From an uncultured Oscillospiraceae bacterium (GTDB lineage: Bacteria; Bacillota; Clostridia; Oscillospirales; Oscillospiraceae): DNA of 28,638 nucleotides. The stretch is taken from positions 1 to 28,638 of the forward strand of contig CAJFPI010000065.1 of assembly GCA_904398675.1 (NCBI GenBank), in the 5' to 3' direction. The position numbers and the translations under genes are program-made. This document shows, piece after piece, positions 7,728 to 16,248 of this stretch (position 1 is its first letter; each line of letters begins with the position of its first letter). The notes beneath the pieces were generated by a model that was not told where the DNA came from, did not search any database, and worked only from the letters and a program-made list of their open reading frames with translations.

Positions 7728-9113
7728 ATGAAAATCGATGTTTTGGTGGCGGAGATCGGCTCCACCACCACAGTAGTTAACGCCTTTGACCGGATCGACA
7801 GCGGTGCGCCGGTATTTCTGGGCCAGGGCCAGGCGCCCACCTCCGTTCTGGAGGGGGATGTGCGGGTGGGGCTCCAGGGGGCAGTGGAGGACTTGCGCCG
7901 AAAGCTGGGCGCGGAGGAGATCTCCTACCGCAGCATGCTGGCCACCTCCAGCGCTGCGGGGGGCCTGCGCATGACGGTCCACGGCCTGGTCTACGACATG
8001 ACGGTGAAGGCCGCCCGGGAGGCGGCTCTCGGCGCCGGGGCCAATCTCCACCTGGCTACCGCCGGCATTTTGCAGGAGGAGGACCTGGAGGACATCCGCG
8101 ACATCCATCCCAACCTGATCCTTCTGGCCGGCGGCACGGACTACGGCGAGCGGGAGACGGCGCTTGAAAACGCCAAGCGCATCCGCAGCCTGGATCTGGA
8201 CGTGCCGGTGATTTACGCCGGGAACGTGCAGAACCAGACCAGGATCCGCCGCATCTTTGCCGACGCCAAGGCGGAGTGCTATATTACGGAAAATGTCTAT
8301 CCCCGCCTTGATGAGCTGAATATCGAGCCCACCCGGCGGATTATCCATCAGGTCTTTGAAAAGCATATCATCCACGCCCCCGGCATGTCCGGCGTCCGGG
8401 ACATGGTGGACGGCTCCATCATGCCCACCCCCGGCGCGGTGATGGAGTGCGCCAAGCTCCTCTACCAGGAGATCGGCGATGTGGTGGTGCTGGACGTGGG
8501 CGGCGCCACCACCGACGTCCACTCTGTCACCGAGGGCAGCGAGGAGGTCTCCAGCATCCAGATCGCCCCGGAGCCGGTGGCCAAGCGGACGGTGGAGGGG
8601 GACCTGGGCGTCTATGTCAACGCCAGAAACCTGGCAAACCAGATCGGCATGGAAAAGCTCCGGAAGGAGACCGGCGTGGACGTGGAGAAGGTCTTTTCCC
8701 ACTATAAGCCCATCCCCGATACGCCGGAGCAGTTCAAGCTCACCGAGCAGCTGACCTGGTATGCCGCCTCCATGGCTCTGGAGCGCCACTGCGGCCGGTA
8801 TCGCTATACCTACGGCGCCAACGGCCGCACCACCCACGCCGACGGCAAGGACCTTACGAAGGTCCGCTATCTGGTGGCCACCGGCGGGGCGCTGACCCGC
8901 CTGCCCGGCCGGGCGGCCATCATGGACCGCCTGCGCCATATCAACGGCCACGGCCAGCTCCTCTACCCAAAGCCGGAGCAGCTGCGCGTGCTGGAGGACC
9001 GGATGTATTTCATGGCCTCCCTGGGCGTGCTCTCCAGTCAGTATCCGGAGGCGGCGCTCCTGCTGCTGCGGCAGGATCTGGGCCTTGATGAAAAGGAGGA
9101 GAGCAGCAGATGA
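7728..9113 (+). CDS. GlmL/MutL-family ATPase, probable aminomutase reactivating factor
   Basis: A 461-residue actin-fold (ASKHA) ATPase of the GlmL/MutL family. Phosphate-binding motifs are visible at residues 9-16 (EIGSTTTV) and 256-265 (DVGGATTDVH), and an adenosine-motif-like TGGALTRLPG near residue 385. GlmL-type proteins accompany B12-dependent glutamate mutase and aminomutases, and are thought to exchange damaged cobalamin by ATP-driven chaperoning. Placement right after oraE suggests that role for ornithine aminomutase (inference). The ribosome site AGGGAGG lies 4 bases before the ATG. Its stop overlaps the next gene's start (ATGA). Confidence 0.88.
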   Translation: MKIDVLVAEIGSTTTVVNAFDRIDSGAPVFLGQGQAPTSVLEGDVRVGLQGAVEDLRRKLGAEEISYRSMLATSSAAGGLRMTVHGLVYDMTVKAAREAALGAGANLHLATAGILQEEDLEDIRDIHPNLILLAGGTDYGERETALENAKRIRSLDLDVPVIYAGNVQNQTRIRRIFADAKAECYITENVYPRLDELNIEPTRRIIHQVFEKHIIHAPGMSGVRDMVDGSIMPTPGAVMECAKLLYQEIGDVVVLDVGGATTDVHSVTEGSEEVSSIQIAPEPVAKRTVEGDLGVYVNARNLANQIGMEKLRKETGVDVEKVFSHYKPIPDTPEQFKLTEQLTWYAASMALERHCGRYRYTYGANGRTTHADGKDLTKVRYLVATGGALTRLPGRAAIMDRLRHINGHGQLLYPKPEQLRVLEDRMYFMASLGVLSSQYPEAALLLLRQDLGLDEKEESSR

Positions 9114-9625
9114 CAGTTCAGGAAGCCATTCAGAAACGGCGTTCTGTCCGAAATTATCAGGAAAAACCGGTGGAGCCGGAAAAGCTCCGGGCGGTGCTGG
9201 AGGCAGCCGCCCTGGCGCCCACTGCCTGCAACGAGCAGCGGGTCCGGGTGATCGTGGTTACGGACCCGGCGGTGCGGAAGGCCCTGCGGGGCGCCTGCAG
9301 CAATTTCCCCTTTGTGGAGCAGGCGCCGGTGGTACTGGCTGTGATCGCCGACCACGACAGGCTGATGCAGTGCGGACAGTCCTCCAAGACAGTGGACTGC
9401 TCCATCGCCATGTCCTTCATGCACCTGGCGGCAGTGGAGCAGGGGCTGCAGTGCTGCTGGCTGGGGGCCTTCGACGCGCCGGCGGTCCGGGAGATCCTGG
9501 CCGTGCCGGAGGACTATGTGATCGTGGCGCTGTCCACCCTGGGCTACCCCGGGGACGACAAGGCGGCGCCCGCCAAGAAGACGGTGGAGGAGATCGTCTC
9601 CTGCAACCGCTTTGGCGAGGCGTAA
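9110..9625 (+). CDS. Nitroreductase-family flavoprotein
   Basis: A 171-residue protein of the nitroreductase family, predicted cytoplasmic FMN dimer. The N-terminal AIQKRRSVRNYQEKPV is the usual FMN phosphate-contact region. LAPTACNEQ (around residues 37-45) and the C-terminal LGYPGDDKAAPAKK are also typical. Its start overlaps the glmL-like stop with AAGGAGGA upstream, so it is translated as part of the ornithine operon. The family reduces varied substrates with NAD(P)H and no substrate can be named here. A role in redox balancing, or in handling flavin or cobalamin redox state during ornithine fermentation, is speculative. Confidence 0.85.
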   Translation: MTVQEAIQKRRSVRNYQEKPVEPEKLRAVLEAAALAPTACNEQRVRVIVVTDPAVRKALRGACSNFPFVEQAPVVLAVIADHDRLMQCGQSSKTVDCSIAMSFMHLAAVEQGLQCCWLGAFDAPAVREILAVPEDYVIVALSTLGYPGDDKAAPAKKTVEEIVSCNRFGEA

Positions 9626-9645
9626 CCATTCTGTATGCTATAGGG

Positions 9646-9758
9646 AAAAACGCGGCGCACCCGGGCCCTGTCCTCTTTCCAGTTAGGCAGTCCTTTTAAG
9701 CGGTGTTTGTTGACATGGGTCCCGGTTTGGTTCCGGCCGCCCGGGTGTGCCGCTTTTT
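9646..9758. repeat. 113-bp element bounded by long inverted repeats
   Basis: AAAAAcGCGGCGCACCCGGG at 9646-9665 faces CCCGGGTGTGCCGCTTTTT at 9740-9758: 19 positions match with one G-U-type change and one extra base. The left arm starts with five A and the right arm ends with five T. It lies entirely between the nitroreductase gene and orr. It could act as a bidirectional terminator with a large loop, a structured RNA, or a small MITE-like element; the sequence alone does not decide. A TTGACA at 9710-9715 inside has no fitting -10 box. Confidence 0.55.
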
Positions 9759-9804
9759 CATCATTTGTCCCGCCTCAGGCGGCATAAACAGGAGGACTTT
9801 GACG

Positions 9805-10878
9805 ATGTACCCGAGACTTGTGATCGATCTTGAAAAGCTGCGGCAAAACGGGCAGGCACTCTGCCGCATGGCCCATGCGGCGGGGGTGGACCAGGTGGCC
9901 TTTGTGACCAAGGTCTTCTGCGCTGACGGAGCCATGGTCAAAGCGCTCCTGGACACGCCCTGCACCTATCTGGCGGACTCCCGGATCGAGAATTTCCGGC
10001 ACTACCCGGAGACGGACCGGAAGAAGATGCTGCTGCGCATCCCCATGCCCTCCCAGGTGGAGGAGGTGGTGCGCTGGGCGGACGTCAGCCTCAACAGCGA
10101 GGCGGTGACGCTGCGGGCGCTGGATGCGGCGGCAGAGAAACAGGGCCGCCGCCACGGCGTGGTGCTGATGATCGACCTGGGGGACCTGCGGGAGGGGATG
10201 TTCTTCCGCAACGAGCCGGAGATCATTTCCACGGCGGAGCTGGCGGAGCGGCTGCCCAGCCTGGACCTGCTGGGCGTGGGATTCAACGTGACCTGCTACG
10301 GCTCCGTCCTGCCTACAGAGACGAATATCGGCGTTTTTCTCGCCATCAAGGAGAAGATTGAGAGCCGCCTGGGCCGTCCGCTGTCCCTCATCTCCGGGGG
10401 CAACTCCAGCTCCCTCTACCTGCTGCAGCAGGGCCGCCTGCCCGCCGGGATCAATAACCTGCGCCTGGGCGAGGCGCTGGTGCTGGGCCGGGAGACGGCC
10501 TATGGCCAGGACCTGCCGGAGCTCCACCAGGACGTGATCACTTTGGAGGCGGAGCTGGTGGAGGTCAAGCGCAAGCCCACCTACCCGGTGGGCGAGCTGG
10601 GGCTGGATGCCTTTGGAAGAAGGCCGAAGTATGAGGACCGGGGCGTGCGGCTGCGGGCCATCGCGGCGATAGGGCGGCAGGACATCGAGCTGGACGGCGT
10701 CATTCCCATCACCCCCGGCGTCAGCGTGGTGGGGGCCAGCTCCGACCATCTGATTTTGGACGTGGCGGACTATGAGGGGCTGCCCCGTCCGGGAGACGTG
10801 GTATCCTTCCGGCTGACCTATTCCGGCGTGCTGCGGGCCTTTACCAGTCCCTATGTGGAGCGGGTGTACCGCGAATAA
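9805..10878 (+). CDS. orr: Ornithine racemase
   Basis: A 357-residue PLP-dependent racemase of the alanine-racemase N-terminal (fold III) family. It converts L-ornithine to D-ornithine and so supplies the D-ornithine aminomutase. The PLP lysine is expected at Lys36 within VAFVTKVFCADG. LISGGNSSSLYLL and NNLRLGEALVLGRE form the phosphate-binding and C-terminal parts seen in Orr. The ATG at 9805 is chosen because AGGAGG lies 9 bases upstream; an in-frame extension to 9703 runs through the inverted-repeat element. Length matches known ornithine racemases, and context with ord, ort and ora genes is decisive against a plain alanine racemase. Confidence 0.93.
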   Translation: MYPRLVIDLEKLRQNGQALCRMAHAAGVDQVAFVTKVFCADGAMVKALLDTPCTYLADSRIENFRHYPETDRKKMLLRIPMPSQVEEVVRWADVSLNSEAVTLRALDAAAEKQGRRHGVVLMIDLGDLREGMFFRNEPEIISTAELAERLPSLDLLGVGFNVTCYGSVLPTETNIGVFLAIKEKIESRLGRPLSLISGGNSSSLYLLQQGRLPAGINNLRLGEALVLGRETAYGQDLPELHQDVITLEAELVEVKRKPTYPVGELGLDAFGRRPKYEDRGVRLRAIAAIGRQDIELDGVIPITPGVSVVGASSDHLILDVADYEGLPRPGDVVSFRLTYSGVLRAFTSPYVERVYRE

Positions 10879-10894
10879 GAATTGGGAGACGGAG

Positions 10895-10922
10895 ACCGGG
10901 CTGGGAACAGCTCGGTCTTTTC
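10895..10922 (+). terminator. Intrinsic terminator after orr
   Basis: A 9-bp stem ACCGGGCTG / CAGCTCGGT (10895-10903 with 10908-10916, one G-U pair), loop GGAA, followed by CTTTTCC. It closes the ornithine operon and separates it from the YitT gene. Confidence 0.7.
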
Positions 10923-11005
10923 CTGCGTAACATGAAGAGGCATCTCGGCGGGGAAGAGAAGAGGAGAAACGATACGAAATATTTGGTAATGGAGGTGACG
11001 CGGCC

Positions 11006-11884
11006 ATGAAACGGCTGCAGCTGAACAAAGACTATTTTCGCTATTCCCTGCCCAAAGACCTGGGATGTGACATCCTGGGCGGCATTCTCATGGGCCTTGG
11101 CATCTATACCTTCGCTGTGGGGGGAGATTTCGTTCCCGGCGGCGTGTCGGGCCTTGCGCTGATTATCTACCGTTTCCTGGGATTTCCCATCGGCGTCAGC
11201 ACGCTGCTGATCAATATTCCCATTGTGCTGATCTCCTTCCGCATCATGGGCAACGGCTTTCTCTTCCGCTCGGCGAAGAGCATGGTGATTACATCCTTCC
11301 TCATCGACACAGTGTTCCCCCTGTTCCCGGTCTATCAGGGGGAGCCGCTGATGGCGGCGGTGTTTACGGGCCTGTGCAACGGCTTGGGGCTGTCCCTGAT
11401 CTACAACCGGGGCTCCTCCACCGGCGGCAGCGACTTTCTGATTCTCAGCATCCACAAGAAGATCCCCTACATCAGCGTGGGGACCATGACCATGTGCATC
11501 GACGGCAGCATTATCGTCCTGGGCGGCCTGCTCTTCGAACGGGTGGACGCCTTCCTCCACGGCCTGATCGCCACAGTGATCGCAACGCTGGTGATCGACC
11601 GGATGATGCTGGGGGCCGTATCGGGAAAGATGCTCTTCGTCATCTCCTCCAGCGGCCCGGAAATCGCCAAGGAGATCAACTCCGCCACCGGCCGGGGCGC
11701 CACCATGCTGGAGGGCATCGGCACCTACACGGGGCGGCAGCGTCAGGTGGTGCTGTGCGTGTGCAGCAAGCGGGAGGTACCCCGGATGCGGCGGATCATC
11801 TATGCGGTGGACCCCAGGGCCATCGTCACGGTGAGCGCCTATGAGGAGGCCTTCGGCGAGGGGTTCCAGAAACCAGGCGTATAA
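11006..11884 (+). CDS. YitT-family membrane protein
   Basis: A 292-residue integral membrane protein of the YitT (DUF161 plus DUF2179) family. Hydrophobic segments fall at about residues 20-45, 50-80, 85-110, 115-135 and 155-200, followed by a soluble C-terminal domain (about 205-290) containing GRGATMLEGIGTYTG and a CVCSKRE strand, characteristic of DUF2179. The family's transport substrate is not established. A good site, GGAGGTGA, precedes the ATG. Terminators on both sides (after orr and at 11898-11946) suggest a single-gene unit, though no clear promoter was found in the 120-base gap. A role in amino-acid movement for the neighbouring pathway would be a guess. Confidence 0.85.
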   Translation: MKRLQLNKDYFRYSLPKDLGCDILGGILMGLGIYTFAVGGDFVPGGVSGLALIIYRFLGFPIGVSTLLINIPIVLISFRIMGNGFLFRSAKSMVITSFLIDTVFPLFPVYQGEPLMAAVFTGLCNGLGLSLIYNRGSSTGGSDFLILSIHKKIPYISVGTMTMCIDGSIIVLGGLLFERVDAFLHGLIATVIATLVIDRMMLGAVSGKMLFVISSSGPEIAKEINSATGRGATMLEGIGTYTGRQRQVVLCVCSKREVPRMRRIIYAVDPRAIVTVSAYEEAFGEGFQKPGV

Positions 11885-11897
11885 CTTATATGCGCAG

Positions 11898-11946
11898 AAC
11901 AGCCGCGCCCCGGAGAACGCGAACCGGGGCGCGGCTGTTGGTTTTT
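11898..11946 (+). terminator. Strong intrinsic terminator after the YitT gene
   Basis: A perfect 16-bp stem (11898-11913 with 11924-11939), 10-base loop, and a TTTTT run at 11942-11946. The M20 peptidase gene converges from the other side and may use the same stem, but no T-run follows on the minus strand. Confidence 0.9.
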
Positions 11947-11972
11947 CACGGAGAGAGGGATTTGGAAGGCTG

Positions 11973-13082
11973 CTATTGCAGAAAGCGATAGAGGGTCTCG
12001 ATATAGGTGAGGGCCGTGGGGATCTCCAGATACTCGTCCGGGTGGTGGAACCCCACCCCCTTGGGACCGAAATTCACTGTGGGGATGTGGAGGATGGGCT
12101 CGATAATGTTCCCGTCGCTGACCGACTCGTTAACCCGCAGCCGGGGACGGCGCCCCTGCATCTCCTCCGCCAGGGCCAGGAGGCGCTGAAAGTGGGGATT
12201 TTCCGTATCCGTGGTGTAGGCGGGATAGCGGGGCAGCCGACGCTCCACCTGCAGCGCCGCGCCCTGAGAGAGGGGGGAAAAGATGGCCTGGAGCTGGTCC
12301 GGTAAATCCTCCTCCCGCTCCTGGGGCAGCAGCTGCTTGTTGACCAGGGCGTGGCACACGTCCGGGATAGAGAGGCTGTAGCCGCTCCAGTCGCTCCACA
12401 GCCGCAGCACGCAGTGGCTCCCCGCCGTCCCGGCGCGGTAGGGGGGACTCCACTGGGCCTCCAGGGCGGTCAGCAGCCGCGCCATGGCGTCCACCGCGCT
12501 GACGCCCTCCTCCGGCCGGGCGGCGTGTCCGCTGCGGCCGGTGACAGTGAGCTCCAGCAGGATCTTCCCCGTGGCGCCGATGATGAATTCGTCGTAGTGG
12601 GGCTCCGCCAGGATGCAGAAGTCCGCCTGGGGCGCCTGCTCCAGGAAGGCGTGGGCCCCCTGGGAGAGCCGCTCCTCGTCGGCGAGACCGGCAAAGTACA
12701 CCGTTCCGGCGGGCCTGCGCCCCTCCCGGGCAAAGCGGCGAAGGACCATCAGCAGCGCGGCGATGCCGCCCTTCATGTCGCTGGCCCCCAGGCCGTAGGC
12801 CCGGTCCCCCTCCACCGTGAGGGAGAGGGGCGAGCGCTGCCAGCCCTTTGCGATCTCTACCGTGTCAATGTGCCCGGCCAGGAGGACGGCGGGGCCCTCC
12901 CCGCCGGGGATGGTGCAGAGTACGTTGGCGCTGTCCTCCCCCACAGCCTGGAGGGCGGGGGCGTAGCCCATCTCCCGCAGCTCCCCTGCCACCAGCTCCG
13001 CCATGGCCCTCTCGTGCTGGGAAGGGCTGGCCGTCTCCACCAGACGGCGGAGGAGGGCGAGGTATTCTGTCCGCAGCTCCAT
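11973..13082 (-). CDS. M20-family metallopeptidase (ArgE/DapE/CPG2-like)
   Basis: A 369-residue cytosolic di-zinc hydrolase of the M20 family. The metal site looks intact: His71 and catalytic Asp73 in GHIDTV, bridging Asp102 in GASDMKGG, general base Glu136 and ligand Glu137 in DEERLSQG, Glu160 in AEPHYDE, and the final His346 in FHHPDEY. RSGHAARPEEGVSAVDAMA near residue 184 begins the dimerisation domain. Members remove N-acyl, N-succinyl or N-carbamoyl groups or split dipeptides, and the substrate is not predictable. It is the last gene of the liv operon, 2 bases after the racemase-like gene with an AAGGAG site overlapping that gene's end. Confidence 0.88.
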   Translation of the reverse strand: MELRTEYLALLRRLVETASPSQHERAMAELVAGELREMGYAPALQAVGEDSANVLCTIPGGEGPAVLLAGHIDTVEIAKGWQRSPLSLTVEGDRAYGLGASDMKGGIAALLMVLRRFAREGRRPAGTVYFAGLADEERLSQGAHAFLEQAPQADFCILAEPHYDEFIIGATGKILLELTVTGRSGHAARPEEGVSAVDAMARLLTALEAQWSPPYRAGTAGSHCVLRLWSDWSGYSLSIPDVCHALVNKQLLPQEREEDLPDQLQAIFSPLSQGAALQVERRLPRYPAYTTDTENPHFQRLLALAEEMQGRRPRLRVNESVSDGNIIEPILHIPTVNFGPKGVGFHHPDEYLEIPTALTYIETLYRFLQ

Positions 13083-13084
13083 GG

Positions 13085-13795
13085 CTACAGGCTCCTTTCA
13101 TATCTGGGATAGGCCAGGGGGCCGTGGCAAAGGCCTGTCCGAATGCACAGCTCCGCCCAGGCCACCGACAGCGCCGAGGGGTCCAGCACCCGCACCCCCA
13201 GTTTCTCCTGGATGGGCTGGCCGTACTGGGCAAAGCCCAGACAGCCCAGGAGGATGGTGTCCGCCCCGTCCTGCTCCACCGCCTCCCGGCAGACGGCCTC
13301 CAGCCGCCGCAGGGTGACGGAGGGGTCCTCCCGCAGGTCCTCCACCGGGATGTCCAGCGGGCGGACCGATGCCATCTTCTCCCGGCACACCGGGTCCTCC
13401 CCCAGCCGCCGCAGGGTGCGGGGGAGATTTTTGGAGGCGGTGGTGATGACAGTGAACCGCACCGCCTGCATCCCCGCGGCGGCGATGGTCACAGCGCCCG
13501 GGCCCACCACGGGAATGGAGACATTTTCCCGCAGGGCGTGGACGGCGAGATCGCTGAAACAGTAGACCACTACGGCGTCAAAGCCCTCCCGTTCCGCCCG
13601 GACGCCCTGGCGCAGCACCGCCCGGCCCGCCATCACCTCGTCGGAGAGGGACTCGATGGAGACCGGCCCGGTCTCGATGCACTCCACGGATATGGGGATA
13701 TCCCGGGAGACCCACTGGGAGAGCATTTCCGCCCGGCTATGTAACGTGACGGCGTCCATGCCGGCGTTGGGAATAATGACCTTGATCCCCCTCAT
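13085..13795 (-). CDS. Asp/Glu/hydantoin racemase-family protein
   Basis: A 236-residue protein of the cofactor-independent Asp/Glu racemase superfamily, closest in feel to hydantoin-racemase or AroM-like members. The two catalytic cysteines are in place: Cys79 in VVYCFSD and Cys185 in LLGCLGFAQ. N-terminal IIPNAGMD and VVGPGAVTIAAA agree with the substrate-binding loops. It would invert the alpha carbon of an amino acid, hydantoin or similar compound without PLP; the substrate is unknown. Its ATG overlaps the upstream M28 stop (ATGA) and has no independent ribosome site, so translation is coupled. The neighbouring M20 and M28 hydrolases and LIV importer point to use of an imported compound with the wrong stereochemistry. 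Confidence 0.82.
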   Translation of the reverse strand: MRGIKVIIPNAGMDAVTLHSRAEMLSQWVSRDIPISVECIETGPVSIESLSDEVMAGRAVLRQGVRAEREGFDAVVVYCFSDLAVHALRENVSIPVVGPGAVTIAAAGMQAVRFTVITTASKNLPRTLRRLGEDPVCREKMASVRPLDIPVEDLREDPSVTLRRLEAVCREAVEQDGADTILLGCLGFAQYGQPIQEKLGVRVLDPSALSVAWAELCIRTGLCHGPLAYPRYERSL

Positions 13796-15531
13796 GCCAG
13801 CAACACCCGTTTCACCGCGTCCGCCAGCACCAGAAGGGTATGGAAGGCGTCGTTGATCCTGTTTTTGTTTTTGATCAGCTGGGTCTCCACCATGCCGTAC
13901 TCCATAGAGGCGGGATCCAGCGTCTCCAGCCGCTCCAGATCCGCCAGCAGGGGGATGGGCTTGGAGAGCTTGGAGTAGCCGTAGCTGTCCTGCTGGTACT
14001 TGTCGGCGTAGGACTGGAAGACGTTGGTCAGCTGCCGGGCCACCTGGAGCAGGAAGGTGTTGAACAGGGGAACCTGATCGTCGGTGAGATGTTCCCGCGC
14101 CGACTGGATGGCCGCCACATCCGCGCGCACCCGGGCGATGTTCTCCGCCATGTCCTCCATGGGCAGCAGATGGCCGTACTGCTTCCGGCAGGCGAGGATC
14201 TTCTCCTGGATGTCCTTCAGCTTTTCCCCAAAGTCATAGGGCAGGGTCCGTGCGGTAGCCACCCGGTAGACAAGGCTTGTCAGCACCCGGGTGTCCTTCT
14301 CAATGTTCTCGGGGCTGTATTTGTCATAGCCGTCCTCACAGGTGTGGTTCCACCAGCCCAGGGTGGCGCCGCAGTTGCGCTCCATGTACTCCTTGGTGTA
14401 GCTCATCCGCTGGGCGGTGCCGGGGATGCCGATGCCCATGAAGGACTGGTCCCCGATCTTGGTCAGGCGCTGGACCCGCAGCTCCTCGCTGAGAAGGCTC
14501 CTGGCGTTGTCCACGGCGAACTCCCGGTACTCATCGGAGGACTTGATCTCATAGAGGGTGGCCTCCCCCATGCCGGTGGAGTCGATGTTGAAATAGGCCA
14601 CGCATTTTTTGTTCAGCTCGTCCCAGAAGTTGTCCACCAGCCAGGTGGAGCCGGCGGCCTCGGCGATCTCATGTCCGTTCCAAAAGACGAACCACACGTC
14701 TCGGTCCAGCTGCTCCCGGTGGCGGGAGAGGACCTTGGCGATCTGCAATGTGGTGGCGTTGCCGGTGGCGTTGCAGGTGACGCCGGGCTGCCAGGCGTCG
14801 ATGTGGGAGCCGATCAGGATGATCTGGTCGCTCTTGCCGTTGCCCCGGAGGATGCCCCTGGGCTGGCAGACCTTGCTCCACTTGGCGGGGGCGATGGCGG
14901 CGATGTTGAGGCGGACCGTCTCCCCGGCGAGGCACCAGTCCCGCAGCATACGCCCGTCGTTCTGGGTGACGCCCACGCCGATGAGCTGGGGGATCTTGCG
15001 GATGGTCTCCTCCGTGGGGTTGCCCCATACCGCCTTCAGCGCCCGGTGGCAGATCACGTCCTGACCGCTGCCCCAGTTCATGCACACGATGGCCCGGGCG
15101 CCCTTCTCCCAGGCGATCCTGGCTTTCTCCGGCACCGCCGGGGCATAGGACACCTCCACCAGCACCGCCTTGCCGGCGACGTCCTTCCCCTCGTAGTCGC
15201 TGTAGCCGCCGCTGGCCACATACACCAGCTCCAGCTCCTCTCCCTCCCGGGAGGTGGAGATGATGTGGCCGCAGGGCAGGCTCTTGATCTCCATAGGCCT
15301 GGGGGAGAGCACCTCCACCCGGGAATATTCGGGAAAGCTGTTGTAGGCATAGAAGGAGAGGATCTCCGACTCCAAGCCCAGGCTCTCCAGCCGTTCTGCT
15401 ACCCAGGCGGCCGCCCGCCGCTCATCGTCGCTGTCCGCGATCCGGTAGGGCACGTTGTCCACCATCCACCGGATATCGCGGGATATCTCGTCTACATTGA
15501 TCTCCCCCAGCAGCTCGTCCAACTTGTTCAT
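13792..15531 (-). CDS. M28-like metallopeptidase with PA domain and altered active site
   Basis: A 579-residue protein without a signal peptide. A PA-like insert spans about 85-215, an M28 zinc-peptidase fold about 220-430, and a helical C-terminal region about 440-579. The first metal motif GSHIDAW (His243, Asp245), the NIDSTG motif (Asp317) and the C-terminal WWNHTCED (His396) fit M28. The usual bridging Asp of the DNASG motif is replaced by Cys253 in TCNATG, and the general-base Glu of the EE pair by His287 in NGHEIAE (Glu288 kept). It may be a variant hydrolase with a different metal site or a non-peptidase. Start has AAGGAGG; gap to livF is 15 bases; it overlaps the racemase gene. Confidence 0.8.
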   Translation of the reverse strand: MNKLDELLGEINVDEISRDIRWMVDNVPYRIADSDDERRAAAWVAERLESLGLESEILSFYAYNSFPEYSRVEVLSPRPMEIKSLPCGHIISTSREGEELELVYVASGGYSDYEGKDVAGKAVLVEVSYAPAVPEKARIAWEKGARAIVCMNWGSGQDVICHRALKAVWGNPTEETIRKIPQLIGVGVTQNDGRMLRDWCLAGETVRLNIAAIAPAKWSKVCQPRGILRGNGKSDQIILIGSHIDAWQPGVTCNATGNATTLQIAKVLSRHREQLDRDVWFVFWNGHEIAEAAGSTWLVDNFWDELNKKCVAYFNIDSTGMGEATLYEIKSSDEYREFAVDNARSLLSEELRVQRLTKIGDQSFMGIGIPGTAQRMSYTKEYMERNCGATLGWWNHTCEDGYDKYSPENIEKDTRVLTSLVYRVATARTLPYDFGEKLKDIQEKILACRKQYGHLLPMEDMAENIARVRADVAAIQSAREHLTDDQVPLFNTFLLQVARQLTNVFQSYADKYQQDSYGYSKLSKPIPLLADLERLETLDPASMEYGMVETQLIKNKNRINDAFHTLLVLADAVKRVLLA

Positions 15532-15546
15532 GATTTGCCTCCTTGT

Positions 15547-16244
<698 letters not shown>

Positions 16245-16248
<4 letters not shown>

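Noticed and set aside
9703..9804. N-terminal extension of orr by 34 codons
   Set aside because: It lies across the inverted-repeat element, has no ribosome site, and the family starts at the ATG at 9805, which has AGGAGG.
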